DNA of 64,000 bases from Bryum argenteum. Taxonomy: Eukaryota > Streptophyta > Bryopsida > Bryales > Bryaceae. The position numbers and the translations under genes are program-made. Every line of letters begins with the position of its first letter. Within the stretch, counting starts at the first letter, position 1. Positions 11,917 through 24,837 of the stretch are shown here, in pieces. The DNA is taken from the NCBI GenBank assembly GCA_037043015.1, contig CM073324.1, forward strand, positions 12,855,013 through 12,919,012, written 5' to 3'. The notes under the pieces are model-generated. The model was not told the DNA's origin. It was given only the letters and a program-made list of their open reading frames with translations, and did no database searches.

Positions 11917-14900
11917 ATGCCCAATCAACAGGCGATGCCCACATGGAAGGGCCTGCACTCGGGGAAGCCCAAGATTGAGCCCAACGACATCAACGACTTG
12001 TTATACGCCAATGTAGGTGGCGATCAGTTGCTCAGAGACATCTCCTGATTGTGGACAATGAGGGGAAAATTCAGTGTTCTTTCTTGGCAGTTGATGGTCT
12101 CTTGGTCTCTTCGTACAGTATTCTGATGCCAGGAACTCCTACATTGTTATGTCTTGTATTCGTTGGTATGTTGGTTGACCGAAGAGGCTTTTGTTCGATC
12201 AGATGAAGCGGCGGAATGAGGGTGAAGAAGATAACGGCGTTGAGATGAATGGTTGGAATGGGTACGTGAATGGCTCCGATCTTAGCCCCGCTCCTACTCC
12301 GTCAGGTCCAAGAATGCGGCCCAGCCGGCCGAAGACTGTGAAGCAGACGAAGAACGGCCCTCAGACCCCAGGCCCCTCTGGCATCGGTAGGTCTTGGCTG
12401 CCCCGTCAATAGTACTGTGGAGGTCTTGGAGTATCAGTTGCAGACGGCCCTTTTCTGGCTCCGTGTGATGGTACCATATTTTCAGGTCCAGTTATAATAA
12501 GTCTGCAGCTCTCATGCTCATCAAACTGCAACGATGTTAGCATTTTGACTTCCTGTTTTAAAGGCACAAGGAGGGTTTGGAAGTAGGACGTCATTTTCTG
12601 AGCGAGCATGTTGCGTTACACTGTTCGTCACGACGCTGTGTTTAGGAACCTGTCGTTTCAGATCCATTTTAGACGGGCAGCATATATAGGCATCTTACAC
12701 CTCCCCAATGTGTTCTCGGCCGACTGGCCTTCACATTGTTCGTTGCTCTACTGATCTTTGCGTTACAAGTCGCTAGTAGTTGCTCCTGCTGATCCGAGCG
12801 CTGCCTCTTTGTCTATCATAGGATTGTTTCATACCACCCGATTCTGATTCATGTTGTTTTTGCAAACGTGATGACGTTCAGAGCTTGTCTGTTCTATTCC
12901 ACTTATTACATCTGCTATTGTCGTCTCTGAAATGAATGCAGGCTCTCCAACAAGTAGTGCACCCACTCCAACCAGCACTTGTCGCTATGATAGCTCACTT
13001 GGTATTGCAATCTTCTGAATTTTACTACTTCTGTGCAAATTCTGATTCTTATTTCTACATGGTGAAGGAAGTTGGAGTGTGATTAGGACAATAACAGCGG
13101 AGTGGTCTCATATTGGAGCCTTTGCTTCGGTCATGCAGGTCTCTTGACAAAGAAGTTCATCGACCTCATTAAGCAAGCAGATGATGGTGTACTAGATCTG
13201 AACAAAGCTGCCGACACCTTGAACGTTAGTGCTCTTTCCAAATTCCTCTTACTCGAGGGGCTGTCACTAAAATAAAACTCTTACATTGCACTGTGAATTT
13301 TAGTTGCTGCTAGTATCTGGAGTAGAAATGGTGATCTCTGTGAACTCGCACACTAGGCGAAGTCACCTTCACTATCAATTTCAGAGATTTCGTTCCCCTC
13401 TTGAATTTTGTGTCTGATGATGTGGAGTTTCGGGTGTCATCAGGTACAAAAGAGAAGAATTTACGACATCACTAACGTATTGGAAGGAATCGGGTTGATT
13501 GAGAAAAAGCTAAAGAATCGAATCCGATGGAAGTGAGGAACTCTCCTAATTTTCCAGTCGAGTATCATCAATATATAGACATGGAAGTTCGTGTGGTCTT
13601 TTTGGGTTTTAAACCAGAGCTCAGTTGCAAATGAATGTACACGAGTAGCTTGAGTTGGTTTGAGTCCGAGATATGTTCTTGTGGACACCTGTCTTCTTGG
13701 TGTGATTGCAGGGGTAGTGGAATGGCACGAACTTCTGACGTCAAAGACGAAGCACTAGGGCTACAGGTACGTCTCTTATCAGGCTGGCAACCTTCCGATG
13801 TATATGAGCGAAGGAGGCTTCTACAGTCAATCTCACTCCTGCTGTCAACCTTCTCCCAGTTTCTAGGTTATGCTAGACTTAGAATCAAAACTTCCCAGCA
13901 TCTGATATCTTTCTAGGATTGATATCCTATCTTTCCACATTATCTTTCAGGCGTTTATCTTTTGTATGCTATTAGAGCTTCGATATTCAACAAGATCGAT
14001 TGTAATATTGGGGTCCCCAAGGGAATTAGCTAGAATTGGCGGTCGTAGTGAGAGGTTTGCAGTATTGTGATTCTCACTCTAGCAAGGTCCAAGAGCCTGT
14101 GACTTTTTAGGTCCTTCAAGTTTGTTGAGTGTAGTGTTGATTCTGTTGGAAGCTACTGTTGCACTTAAACTCGTCAATAGAAGAGAAGCCGGAAACATAA
14201 AACTTATTTCTGGTTGCAACTTTTGGATTCAACTTTGATGTAATTATAAGTAATGGCAATCCTGTAAATTGTTTACTGTCATTGAATTGAGCTACCTTAG
14301 AAGGTAATAAAAGCTCTTGGTATGGCGTAGGCTGAGGTGGAGGTGCTGCGGAATGAAGAGAAGAAGCTTGATGATAAAATTAGGTAACGTACTTTTGTGA
14401 TGAGGAGTCTTTGGACATGCATGCGTGATCTTTGGTGTGGAACAGAACCTGAAAGGCTGTGATCTGCCCTTTGGGTATTGTAGTGAAATGAGGGAGCGCC
14501 TGAGGTGCTTAAGTGAAGACGAACACAATAAACAGTAAGGCTCCTCTCTTTGTGTATAGCTGTGATGAACATGTAAGATGACGATCAAGCATCGATGCTA
14601 TCTCCCGCCAGTTGCAAATTCTGTACTGTACTTAGCAACTGTATGGATAAAGGCTTAAGTCAGAGCTTAATGAATCTCACAGTCTACTGAAAACCTAGTT
14701 TCTTCATGCAGATGGCTCTATGTTACCGAAGACGACATTAAAAACCTGCCTTGTTTTCAGGTGCGTTGCTTGTGTCTGCGAAGTACCCTTATTACATCTA
14801 TTGAATTGGTATTGAACTCAACAAAACCAGTCTACTGTTTTGTTCTTTGTAGGCACTGGTTATAGTCACTTTTTCTGAGTGTTGAAAGTCTCTTTGTTGT

Positions 14901-16217
14901 ATGCAGAATGAGACGCTAATCGCTATTAAGGCCCCTCTAGGAACCACTTTAGAAGTACCAGATCCAGATGAGGTAATCCTTTTCTAGTGAGAAGTCTTAC
15001 CTTTCCGGGTTCGAAGTATTTCCTTCCAACCTCACGAAGTTTCTGTGAACTACACCTCAGCTGCCAACGTGTCAAAGTTTTTATTCCAATCAAAAAAATG
15101 TCTTAAAAGAGCATATGTAAAGAATGTAGAGATCACGTGTTACAAGCTAGGTGAAAATAAATTCTGGTTACATCATACGTTTTAGTACCTGTGTGCCAGA
15201 AACTCTTCTATTGTTTGTGCCATTTGAAGTGTGTTATCGTTAACGTGCTGACACAGTGGAGCTTGTCCGTCAGGCAGTGGAGTATCCTCACAGGCGTTTT
15301 CAGATTCTGTTACGTAGTAATATGGGACCCATCGATGTATACCTTGTCAGGTTTGTGCAGTTCCTCTTGCAAAATGATGGATATCTGTGATGCACGTGGA
15401 GACCATGAAGTTGATGTTACTTGAATCCAGTGGCTTGTTGACTTGCGCGCGTGAATGAGATGAGAACCCGAAGTTGTTTCATTATGCAGCCGCTTTGAAG
15501 GGAAGTTTGAGGAGATGAACTCCACTGAGGTGCCTATGGAGGTTCATCCTACTCCACAGGTGACTGGACCATCTACATCATCTGCCGATGCTGGGTGCCG
15601 TCAAGGATGTATGGCTCTGGTGCCCGACGTAGGCTACGGCTTGTCAGGATTGGGCCCTCCCGAGTCAGCATCTCAATGCGCTGAGCCTGCTAGTCCTCAT
15701 CCCGAATTTGCGGGTGGGATCATGAGAATCGCACCTGCCGAAGTTAATGTAAGTTGCTTTCCTTTTTCATGTTCCATTTTCATTACTTTCAAGTACTTCA
15801 TCGGATGTTTACATAGATAGTACATGTGAACAACATGAACGTTTATGTACTGAATATCCAAAGTAGACTATTCTGACTACAGTCGACATTCTGACATCGC
15901 ACTTCCTGTGGGGAAATGTTACAGACGGATACAGACTATTGGTTGCTTTCAGACGCGGGTGTTGGCATCTCAGATATGTGGAGAAGCGATCGTATCCTTT
16001 TCAACACCGTTACTCATTTTCATCATTCTTGTCAGCTGATGCATTTTGTTAATCGTGTGATCCTTGAGCACCTTAACCTCTCACCACGACAGCTTCAAAT
16101 GCAATGTGGGATGAAGTAGTGAGATTGAATGCCGAATTTGGAATCGACAATATAGGATCGCCACGAGCCCACACTCCGCCATCCAGCAACGCGCTGGAAG
16201 TCGATCCGGTCAGCTGA
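11917..16217 (+). CDS. E2F: E2F transcription factor (E2FA/B/C type)
   Basis: Cell-cycle transcription factor that pairs with DP and is held by retinoblastoma protein. Thirteen coding exons: 11917-12012, 12203-12386, 12942-13001, 13139-13224, 13444-13532, 13712-13766, 14331-14383, 14712-14760, 14907-14972, 15274-15350, 15490-15748, 15925-15991, 16093-16217, totalling about 421 aa. All joins keep frame. The DNA-binding winged helix runs from [20 protein letters not shown] through [19 protein letters not shown]. The coiled-coil ([19 protein letters not shown]) and marked-box ([18 protein letters not shown]) dimerisation regions follow. The C-terminal [18 protein letters not shown] is the Rb-binding motif of plant E2Fs. 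Having both dimerisation and Rb-binding parts separates it from atypical E2F/DEL proteins. The ATG at 11917 is the first in frame; the frame is open for a few codons upstream, so an extra 5' coding exon cannot be excluded. Confidence 0.93.
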
Positions 16218-17885
16218 ACATTGATTCCTGTTCCATCGACGTACCCGATCAAAAAACACGTACAGGATGAGTGCAGGGTTACCTGGCTCAAGAGTTGTTC
16301 GACTGGTTCGATCACATTCTTGTTTGCATGCCGTCCCACAGATCTGTACACTAAGAAGGGAAACCTGTTTCTCTGAACGAAATGGTTGCTGCCTAATCTT
16401 CATATCTGAGATGTGTGCTATAGGAAACTGGCGATCGTGCACTGAAGGCCGAGGAAACAGCCCGATATATCGCGGGTGGCTCGGCGGGTTTGAACCAACC
16501 CTCTTTCCAGTACTGAGGACCAGCATGCATGCATTCTGTTTGGTACAAGCCGAAAGAGTGAGTTGTGTGTGAGGTGTTTTCCTTGCACGTTGCAGGGCAT
16601 CCTGCATGAGGAATTAGTTATCCACTTCTTGATTCTTTGAGAAAGCCTGCTGCTTTGACATTTGAATCTGCCCTTTTATGACAAGTGAATGGAAATTGTC
16701 GAAGTTATCTTGTGTAAAGTTTTTTCGTCTGTGAACCTTCCATTTCCTTACGGTGTGCTGACCTATATTATATACTAGCTTCAGTTTCAGGTTTATCATG
16801 AAGTCTTAGCATATTGCAATCGAGGTCTGAAACTTTTTTGGGCAGGTTCTGCAATCGGTTCCTAAAAAATATGCGTAATTTTTATGGAGTGCAATTTTCT
16901 TTCAACATGCAGGGCTGAATCCAATTATGAGACTTTGCTATGTATGGTACGTTCCGTGTTTTTTACTACAGGTTCTCTCATTCCTTAAATGTGCGAGGGG
17001 TTTGAAGGAGAATTCAGTTGTGCAAGAAAATGTGCATATGGTAACCTTTATGTACTTCGAACTCTTATATACTTTTTGCCCAAAAAATTAATGAAGATCT
17101 TATTTCTTGAGACCGATAGGCCTCAAAATAAACAAAAACCCTTGCAAGAATTCCCTTTCAATAACAGGTGCAATTTTTTTCAGTTTTGATGTGTTCCAGG
17201 TAATGTAACTATAACCTAGAAGACCTAGAACCTTACATGTACATGCGTCCAAAATCTTAATTCCAAATTCCTTACTGTTTGTGAGATCATAATGTTCAAA
17301 GTTGAAGCAATTTTTTTTTCTCTTGTTTTGAAATATGTTCAAAGTGTTTTGTGTGCTCAAAAAAACCATTTTTAGTTGCAAATTTGACTTGATGCTCACC
17401 GAATTCTTATTCTTAAGTAGGGTATTATTTATAATTTTATGCTATTCCCAGACTTGCCTGCTTTTCACATGGAGGTGTGCTAAAATTCAAATACAAATGC
17501 CCTTCTTTGATAGTCGCGAAGGCATGTGAAGAATTATTGGATTAAAAGTCCAAATGGTAAGATTTGCCTTAGAACCTAATTTACATACAAAAAACAAAAC
17601 TTGAAAAGAAGCAAAATCATGGATTTTAGAGATTTTTAAAATTATGAGGAGTACTGAAGCATGCAAATTCTTGTTGGAAAGGTATGGGAAACCTCTACAC
17701 TATGCCAATTTTCAACTTCATCCATTCTAGATTTGTAAGTGAGAGTTAGATCAAAGTCAAATCTACCACAATCAAGCTATTTTTTAACTTCAGGGATTAA
17801 GTAAAACCCGTATAAATAAGTACATTACAAATGTTCATGCATTGGACATTTGTACACCGTATCAAGGCTTTGAGACGGTAAAGGA
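16218..17885. other. E2F 3' UTR and AT-rich intergenic DNA
   Basis: The first few hundred bases are probably the E2F 3' UTR; open frames in 16267-16607 on both strands carry no recognisable domain. The rest is AT-rich without supported genes. Confidence 0.45.
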
Positions 17886-18327
17886 TTAAGGTAGAATGAC
17901 CTTAAACTGCGCAAATAAGAGATTTAGCATGGTTGTGGACCTCGTGCGTATTGTTTGTAATTTTTCTTGGATGGGAAAACAAGAGGGAGAGTGAATGCAA
18001 AAATTTCGAAAATAAAATAGCAAAAATTGAATTTCCTACAAATTTTTGAAGTCAAAAGTGTACATGACCTTAAAGTGATCAATAGACTCTTTTTTATCTG
18101 GCAGACCAGTACTTTGTGGCGGTCACGCATGTAGCTTAAACCGTGCAAAATAGAATTAATGAACCATGAACCAACCACCTCCCTACACAATTCCACATCG
18201 AGTCACAATGCACCCTCAGATTTCACAACTATTGTGCGTGTAATAAGGTCCACGCCATGGGCGGCTACAGGGACGGTCTACCCTGCGCTTCTGGGGGGCC
18301 GCGCGGTTTAAAGTCATTCTACCTTAA
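17886..18327. mobile_element. Inverted-repeat element flanked by TTAA
   Basis: A 442-bp block bounded by TTAA on both sides. The ends are inverted copies of about 23 bp: left GGTAGAATGACCTTAAACTG followed by CGC, right the complement with two mismatches. No coding capacity. The TTAA could be a 4-bp target duplication. Confidence 0.6.
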
Positions 18328-19032
18328 GTGGAAACAATGTTGATCCTTGTACACAGTAAGGATAAGGATTATAATAGATATGATTTGACTTGTGCGTTGC
18401 AGCATGGATGAAATGAGGTAATTTGGATGACAATTCGAGGATGAAACATATTTTCATCAGCTGGATCAGCGGTACAGTTAAACTGATGAGACAGCGACCA
18501 GCATGTCAGTTCCCGTCACTGGACAGCGACCGGCTAGCGTACGTCCGTCCAGACCACTCGAGCACGAATTCCGTGAAGTCTCTAGGCTAGCGCCGCCCAG
18601 CGACCACCGGTCGCCCACTCATCGCGCGTTCCTTCTCATCGCCCCCACCTTATGTTCTTCACGATTCGTCAACAGAATCTCGTTGCCGACGGAGTGCAAG
18701 TAGCCGCGGCGATGGTGGGCAACTGAAAATCGAGTCAGCCCGCGAACTGAATCGAATCTCTGCATTTCATTGCTTAGCAACATGGGCGAGTGTCAGGATT
18801 TGCATGAGGCGTGACTTGGAGTCTGCAGAGTTCATGTGAAGAAGCAGTTTTAGGTTTTGGTGGAGGGAACAGCTGCGGAAATCGCGGTCACCCTTGATGG
18901 CTATGGTGGGACCGCGTTTTCGTGTGCTGGCTGACGTAGACTTTTACGCCACTCGTTTTGTTTGAATAATTTTTGGGGGTCACTCAGACTTGTTCCGCTT
19001 TCAAACTTCATTGCGTTTTTGTTCGCACTCTG
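18328..19032. other. EXO70 upstream region
   Basis: Sequence between the inverted-repeat element and the EXO70 TATA candidate. Becomes GC-richer from about 18500. No gene supported. Confidence 0.35.
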
Positions 19033-19040
19033 TATAAAAC
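19033..19040 (+). promoter_or_regulatory. Candidate TATA box for EXO70
   Basis: TATAAAAC on the coding strand about 0.8 kb upstream of the EXO70 ATG. The interval would be a long leader, possibly with an intron; no coding exon was seen in it. Confidence 0.4.
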
Positions 19041-19857
19041 AATTTGATTCTCTCAAACAAAGACTTTCTGCAACTTCACTCCGATCCCTTGGATGCGACC
19101 ATTAACCACCCCTCCCGAGTCTCCGGCGCCGTCGTCGTTGCTTGTCAACTTTGCGAGTTATTTTCACGTTGTCTTGAGTTTAGTCACAATGAGGGGCAGG
19201 TTTTTTCTTACCGCGTAGACACATGGTTCATGAGCTCTGGGAAACGAGTTGATTGTTGCCAGTTGAGCCATTTCAGCTTTGTTGCTGCGTGTTCTGCACT
19301 TCACATTCGATTGTGTTGAACTCTGACAGAGAGGCCGACGTTTGCTTTGAGAGGTTGTCCACATGCGTGACCTAGAGCTTCCTCTTCTTCCTCGTCGTCT
19401 GCAATTACCTTACCATATCCTGGCATATTCGTACACCCAAGTTGTTGATGAAGTCAAGTTGGTTGGCTTTGGATTTTGCACCGTATCTCCCTCACAGGCT
19501 GGTGGGGCTTAGGCTAGTTGCAGACATTTCCTCTTCCTCGGTCGGCAGAGAGTGAGCACGCATAAACTTGTAGGAGAGACGTTTCTCGTTTAGCGATGCA
19601 ATCCGAATCGTGCAGAGTGAGTGAGAGTTGGACGGTATTCAGGGACGTGAACGATTTCAGATCAGTATTGAGCGAAAGCGAAAGTGAGGCGGACAGGAAA
19701 ATCTGGTCTTCGTTTCTTGTTGGGAGCAGGTTGTAAAGCGTGTATAGAAACAGGGCACAGGGTTATTTGAGCAAGAAAGTGTGAGGGCGAGAAGTGGATC
19801 TCAATTAGAGCTATGCGCGAACTTGCAGGCTGTCGTGAGTGCTTGTGAGGAGGCATC

Positions 19858-22250
19858 ATGGGTGCCGAAAGTGCAGGGAAAGAGAGGCCGACGCTGAGGC
19901 CGGCTCTCCCTCCTTCGGACAACTTAGCGAAGCTTCTGGCGGCTCGAAATGCGCTCTGTCTGTCGCTGGAGAAGTCTCGTCAATTGGGGAGCTTGTTGGA
20001 TGCATCCAGCAGACGACTTCAGAGTGTGCAGCAGCGGTTGTCTCCGGTAAGGAGAGCACTGGTGCCGTTGCAGCAGCAATCCATGGTCGCGGAGGGGTTG
20101 ACGCAAAGAATCGACAAAACCTTAGAGCCTGCTATGTCAGTGCTTGAAATGTTCGATGTGGTGAAAAAGATCAGGGTGAGGCTCTTGCGGGAGCCGAGGG
20201 ATGACTTCGATGCCTACTTGGCTGCATTGATGCAGCTGGAAGAAGCTCTAGATTACTTGAAGCAGAACTCCGTCTTAGCCGTCAAGTGGTTACAAGAAGC
20301 TATCACGTTCTTGAACAAAACAGCTTGCGTCGATACTGCGCGCCTTCAGCGACTTAATGATTCATTGGCAGCTATGAAGGCTCAGAAGACAGGTATGTAT
20401 GTCTTTGCATGTCCGTTTGCGTGTTCACTTTTGTCCTCTGGGCGTCAATGTTCTGAGTGAGTAAAATTGTTGCAGGTGGGTTACATGAGCTCGATGGCGG
20501 CTTGTTGGTCACTGCACTCGGGCAGCTTGAGAAAGAATTCAAGCGCCTCTTGAGCGAGCACGGTCACCCGATTCATTTACCTGAACAGATGGCTCCTCAA
20601 GAAGGAGCATCGCCGTCCTCTTCCTCTGAGTTGCATTTTCTGGTCAGTTACCCTCCTGAGGTCTTGCAGAAGCTGCAAGTTATCATCGCAAAACTTGCTG
20701 GGAACGCGCACTACGACAGATGCATAGATGCATACCAAGACATCCGAGGCAGCATTTGTGAAGAAAGCCTGCAAGTAAGGATCACACCTCGTGGCGTACA
20801 TGGCCTTTCCATGCATATCATGAAGTGTGCTGATTGCTTGGTTGTTGTTGTTGTTGCAGGCATTGGATGTGAGTTACATGGAAAACATCACTCCAAAATC
20901 AGTGAATTCAATTCCATGGGATGACCTGCAGATCATGATACAGACATGGAGCCAACAACTTGAGGTTGTGGTGAAGATACTGTATGCCGGTGAAAGGCGG
21001 CTAGCTCGTCAGGTGTTCAAAAACGTGGAGAATTCAAAAACAGTGTGGGTGGAGATTCTTCGAAATCTGGCTGAGCCTGAGATCAACGCTTTTGTACGGT
21101 TCGGAGACAGTGTTGCAGCAAGTGATCGTTCGCCTGAGAAGCTCTGCAAGCTTCTGGAAATGTACGAAAGCATGGAGAAGTGTGAGCACAGCGTCATTCA
21201 AGTGTTCGATGGGCAGGCTTGTGCCGAAATCCGAACTCGTTACCGAGAGCTTCTGAAACAGGTGCCCATCTACATTTGCTGTCTTGTCCAAAAATAGTTA
21301 TATCCTGCTGATCATTTCTCATTTCAACATTGCACACTTGCCGCATGCCAAAATTGCTCACTTGCTGCGATGCTCACAGGTCGTGTATGCGGCTGGGAAG
21401 ACATTTTGGGAAATCGATGACCGGATTAAGGAGAAATTGGAACCCGTGTCGCCAGATGGCAGAGTCATGCAGGTGTGCAGCTTCGTGGTGAATTATCTGA
21501 GTTTCTTGCAAAGAGAGTTTCCGAAGGCGGTGAGCAAGGTGCTCCGGATTGCACAAAGCTGGGAACCCGAAGGAGCTGAAGAGAAGGGACTAGCGCAAGG
21601 CATAGCTCAAATTCTGCAAACTCTCGTGGGGCTAGTGGAGGCACGAGCCACCGAGTACCACGACCCTGCATTGCGTCACATTTTTTTGATGAACAACATG
21701 TACTACATCAGCAAACGTGTGAAGAACAGCGAGCTGATGCCCATGTTGGGTCCGGACTGGGTATCTGATGTCGGCAAAAAGGTAATCAATCAATCAATCA
21801 CCCTCGAAAACTTCTCACTTCACACCTCACTGAAGAGGAAGCATGTACTCAACCTTATGGATTGGGATGTTGCAGGTGTCACAAAATACATTGAAGTATC
21901 AACGCGAAGGCTGGCAGCGGGTGGTGCAACATCTGAGTCGTGAGGGGTTACAGGGCTCGTCCTCGAGCAGGAGTGGATCACGTGATTTGGTGCGGCAAAG
22001 ACTGAAAGCATTCACTGCGGCGTTCGAGGAGACGATGCAGGTTCAGTCGAAGTGGATTATCCCGGACAAGGATTTGAGGGACGGCATCTTGGCTGCTGTC
22101 ACGCAGATGGTGGTGCCGGCATACCATAGCTTTGTGGGTCACTTTGGCTCGCTCCTGGATGGACGCCACCGAGATTCAGACAAGTACACGAAGTACTCTT
22201 CCGAAGCGATAGAGAGCATGATTGGAAATTTGTTTGCAGGCAGGCAGTAA
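19858..22250 (+). CDS. EXO70: EXO70 exocyst subunit
   Basis: Subunit of the exocyst, which tethers secretory vesicles to the plasma membrane. Five exons: 19858-20392, 20476-20774, 20860-21261, 21380-21781, 21876-22250. Together they encode 670 aa, a normal length for EXO70, and every join keeps frame. The N-terminal third is helical and rich in coiled coil (LAKLLAARNALCLSLEKSRQ, ALDYLKQNSVLAVKWLQEAI). The C-terminal Pfam EXO70 domain contains IFLMNNMYYISKRVKNSEL, and the end reads KYTKYSSEAIESMIGNLFAG, both typical. An unusual feature for this family in flowering plants is the presence of four introns, since many angiosperm EXO70 genes are intron-poor; EXO70A-type genes are intron-rich. The clade (EXO70.1/.2/.3) was not resolved here. 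Confidence 0.94.
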
Positions 22251-22960
22251 TTACAGTTGATTAGTTTAGCGGCTCGAATGACATTCTTTGACCCTTGCCA
22301 TGGGGTTGTTGTGACAGATCTGTTCTTCCATTCTTTTTGAGCTTTATGCCTTGTTAGCATCATCCTTCGTCAATGATTCTGGGAGATGTGTATCAAGCAT
22401 AAATTTGTACATCAAACTACATTTTGTATGTGTAAATGGACAACTTTTTTGCAATTGCTGAGATCTAGTGCTTACTGATTTGGGTTGTTCCACAAAGTCT
22501 CATATGTTATTCAAAGGTTAACTCCAAGAACTTGTGCCATGCTCTGAACACACTGAGAAGCTATTGATTTGATGTATGGTGAATTATGCTTTTTCAAATT
22601 CTTTCAGAGGGTTTTGCAATATTGAAAAAATCATTAAAAATATGGCATCCTCAGTCACTATAACCTTGTCCAAATAATTATCAAAGTTTTTATTGTTGTT
22701 ATGAAATGTTGGGTTTTTGTGTACCTCCACCCATTGCAAGCCTTAGAGATCAATGTGTACACCTTAATGAATAAATGAATAGTAGTTAACCCTATTTTGT
22801 AACAATATTATCAAGGATTGTAATGCTTAGCACGGTATTAATAATTTTCCAAATGCCCAAATTTCATTACAGTATTGGATCTCTTAAATTTACTGACTAC
22901 CTTACGAGTATCTTACGAGTATCATACGAGTATCCTATAGACAACTGTAAACTCCTAAAC
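22251..22960. other. Convergent 3' region between EXO70 and the BTA1-like gene
   Basis: AT-rich 3' UTR sequence of two convergent genes. A short tandem repeat of a 12-bp TATCTTACGAG-type unit lies at 22903-22936. No gene seen. Confidence 0.5.
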
Positions 22961-24109
22961 TCAGTCACGCTTCGGTCTTCCGAGCCAGATGTAATACGGA
23001 ACTTGCAGGAATGGTACATAAGGAATGTGACCAATGCGATTCTCCTCATAAACTGCACCAATATATGTCACACGAATCAATACTTTGTTCATGAAATAGT
23101 GAAACTTGATGACTTCCTGATGATCGAGTGCTTACCTGTTTCGAAATTGTAGTCCATGTACTGCCTCCGCTCTGGCCCCAAATCAATGTTGTCAAGATCA
23201 AAAATGGATCTCCAGAACCATCGGGTGAGATAGCCGTGTTGTCGATCAGGCTCGTCGTGCTTTAACGAAGTGAAGAAGTCAGCCACGCCGAGGACACCAA
23301 CGGTAGGATCTAACAAGGATGCAGCCTTATCGAGAGCGTTCATAAACGGCGGGATCACTGGACAAGTTCAAAATTACAAAATTAGAACAAGACAAAAGAT
23401 TGACAAGAAGCAAGAGCTGCATTAGGGTTTAGTGCAGTAACTGGAGAGAGAGTAGGAGAAAGTGACGAGCGTTGCAAGAGTTTGATCAGGTTTGTAATCG
23501 CAAACATCAGCCTCCACGACCTCCACATTAGTCCACCCCTGCTTTGCGACCTTCGCTCTGGCGATCTCACAGAGAGGACCACAGATATCCACGACGACGA
23601 CCTTCTTGAACAACGATAAGTCGCAGAAATTGGCCATGGTTTCTACGTTTTGCCCTGTTCCCCCTCCCAAGTCCACCCACACGAGGTCATTGCGATCGGA
23701 GAGGCGTTGCATCGCCCGTGCGCACTCGCGCAGCAATCCCGTCCTGCCGTGTAGAAACCTGGCTCTGAAGTGGTCATCTGCGCAATTAATTAGGATTGGT
23801 CAGCTGATTGCGATCGCTTGATTCAGCAAGAGGAGAATTGGTACGAGGACTGACAGCAATGAGCTTGCGGGCCGTAGAAGCTTTCGAGGCGCTCCTTGTG
23901 TGTGGAGCCTGTGATCTTCCCGAACCATATGGATTTCAGTACTTGCACGTCATTACAGAGGTTGCGAGCAAGCTCCATTGCAAAAGCTAACTTGGCGCAA
24001 GCATCTGCGAGAGGGAGCTCGGTGAGCTCGAGACGACCACCACTGCACGGGAATTTCCATCGGAGTACATTCGCATATGCCCTGGCGGTAGGTACCCAAT
24101 TCCCGTGAA
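22961..24109 (-). CDS. BTA1: BTA1-like betaine-lipid synthase, methyltransferase domain only
   Basis: BTA1 makes the betaine lipid DGTS from diacylglycerol and S-adenosylmethionine. It is known from algae, fungi, bryophytes and ferns and is generally absent from seed plants. Exons on the minus strand: about 24109-23855, 23777-23442, 23357-23136, 23052-22961. The protein contains THKERLESFYGPQAHC, then HFRARFLHGR, then the AdoMet-binding loop VWVDLGGGTGQNVETM, VVVDICGPLCEIARAKV, TLVTFSYSLSMIPPF, WRSIFDLDNIDLGPERR and the C-terminal end VPFLQVPYYIWLGRPKRD. This is the BtaB-like N-methyltransferase half. The other half (BtaA-like 3-amino-3-carboxypropyl transferase) was not found between 24110 and 25930 or elsewhere in the window. 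The first exon is set by a weak acceptor (AATAAG); no start codon is in frame there. It may be truncated, have distant 5' exons beyond the neighbouring gene, or be a stand-alone BtaB. Confidence 0.82.
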
Positions 24110-24837
24110 CTTATTCGTTCTCAGCATGCCCAGACCGCACTGTGGGCCGGAGAGTGGAGCCTTGTTTGGTGTGAGGGACCCATCCCACACACTATCCCTG
24201 TGACCCGGTCAAGAGGGTTAAGGCCTCTTAAATTATAGCACACCATAACTCAAATTATCCCGGGCCTTCACTCACATTGTGAGCGTTCACGTTAACTAAT
24301 GAGAGAGTGACATGTGGCAACAACTTTTTTGGCAAAAAAGAATTTTTATTATGCAGTGGTACATGGATAAGATCAATCTCGTTAAGATCAATGTCTCGTT
24401 AAGAACGTTGTCCTTGTCCCTCTATTATGCAAAGAGGCATTGTTTCATTATGGTCAATGCTTTGATGAGATCAACGTTTTTTGTTTGACCCGAAATGTTT
24501 ATTTAATCCAAGCACCACTGTAATAACTTGTCAGAAAGTATGATTGGTGAGAGGTCTTTTTTCGTGCCCTGCCTTCCGGCGTGGGGTGGGGTATCGATGC
24601 ACGCTCAAGCAGCCCCTGCAAGCTTGCAATGCACCCCAGCGGCCCGGTTTAGAACACAAGGGGCATGCTCTAACATCAATGAGAATCTACACAACAAACG
24701 TTAGTCCCACTATTTCAAAAGAATTTCAATCTTCTGTGGCCTTTCCCAAAAAAAGAACTTGTGCATAGTGTTCATATATGCATCAAAAGTAAGCATGTGG
24801 TAAGAACATTTTCTACAAGATCCTTCACAAGGCGTCC
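24110..24837. other. Upstream of the BTA1-like exons; no further exon recognised
   Basis: Read in all frames for the missing transferase domain without success. A plus-strand frame at 24544-24768 has no family signature. Confidence 0.45.

Noticed and set aside
16480..16500. GGGTTTGAACCAACCC as a tRNA B box
   Set aside because: No matching A box, anticodon arm or acceptor stem could be folded around it.
16095..16607. 170-codon minus-strand frame over the last E2F exon and 3' UTR
   Set aside because: Overlaps a well-supported E2F exon on the other strand and has no domain.
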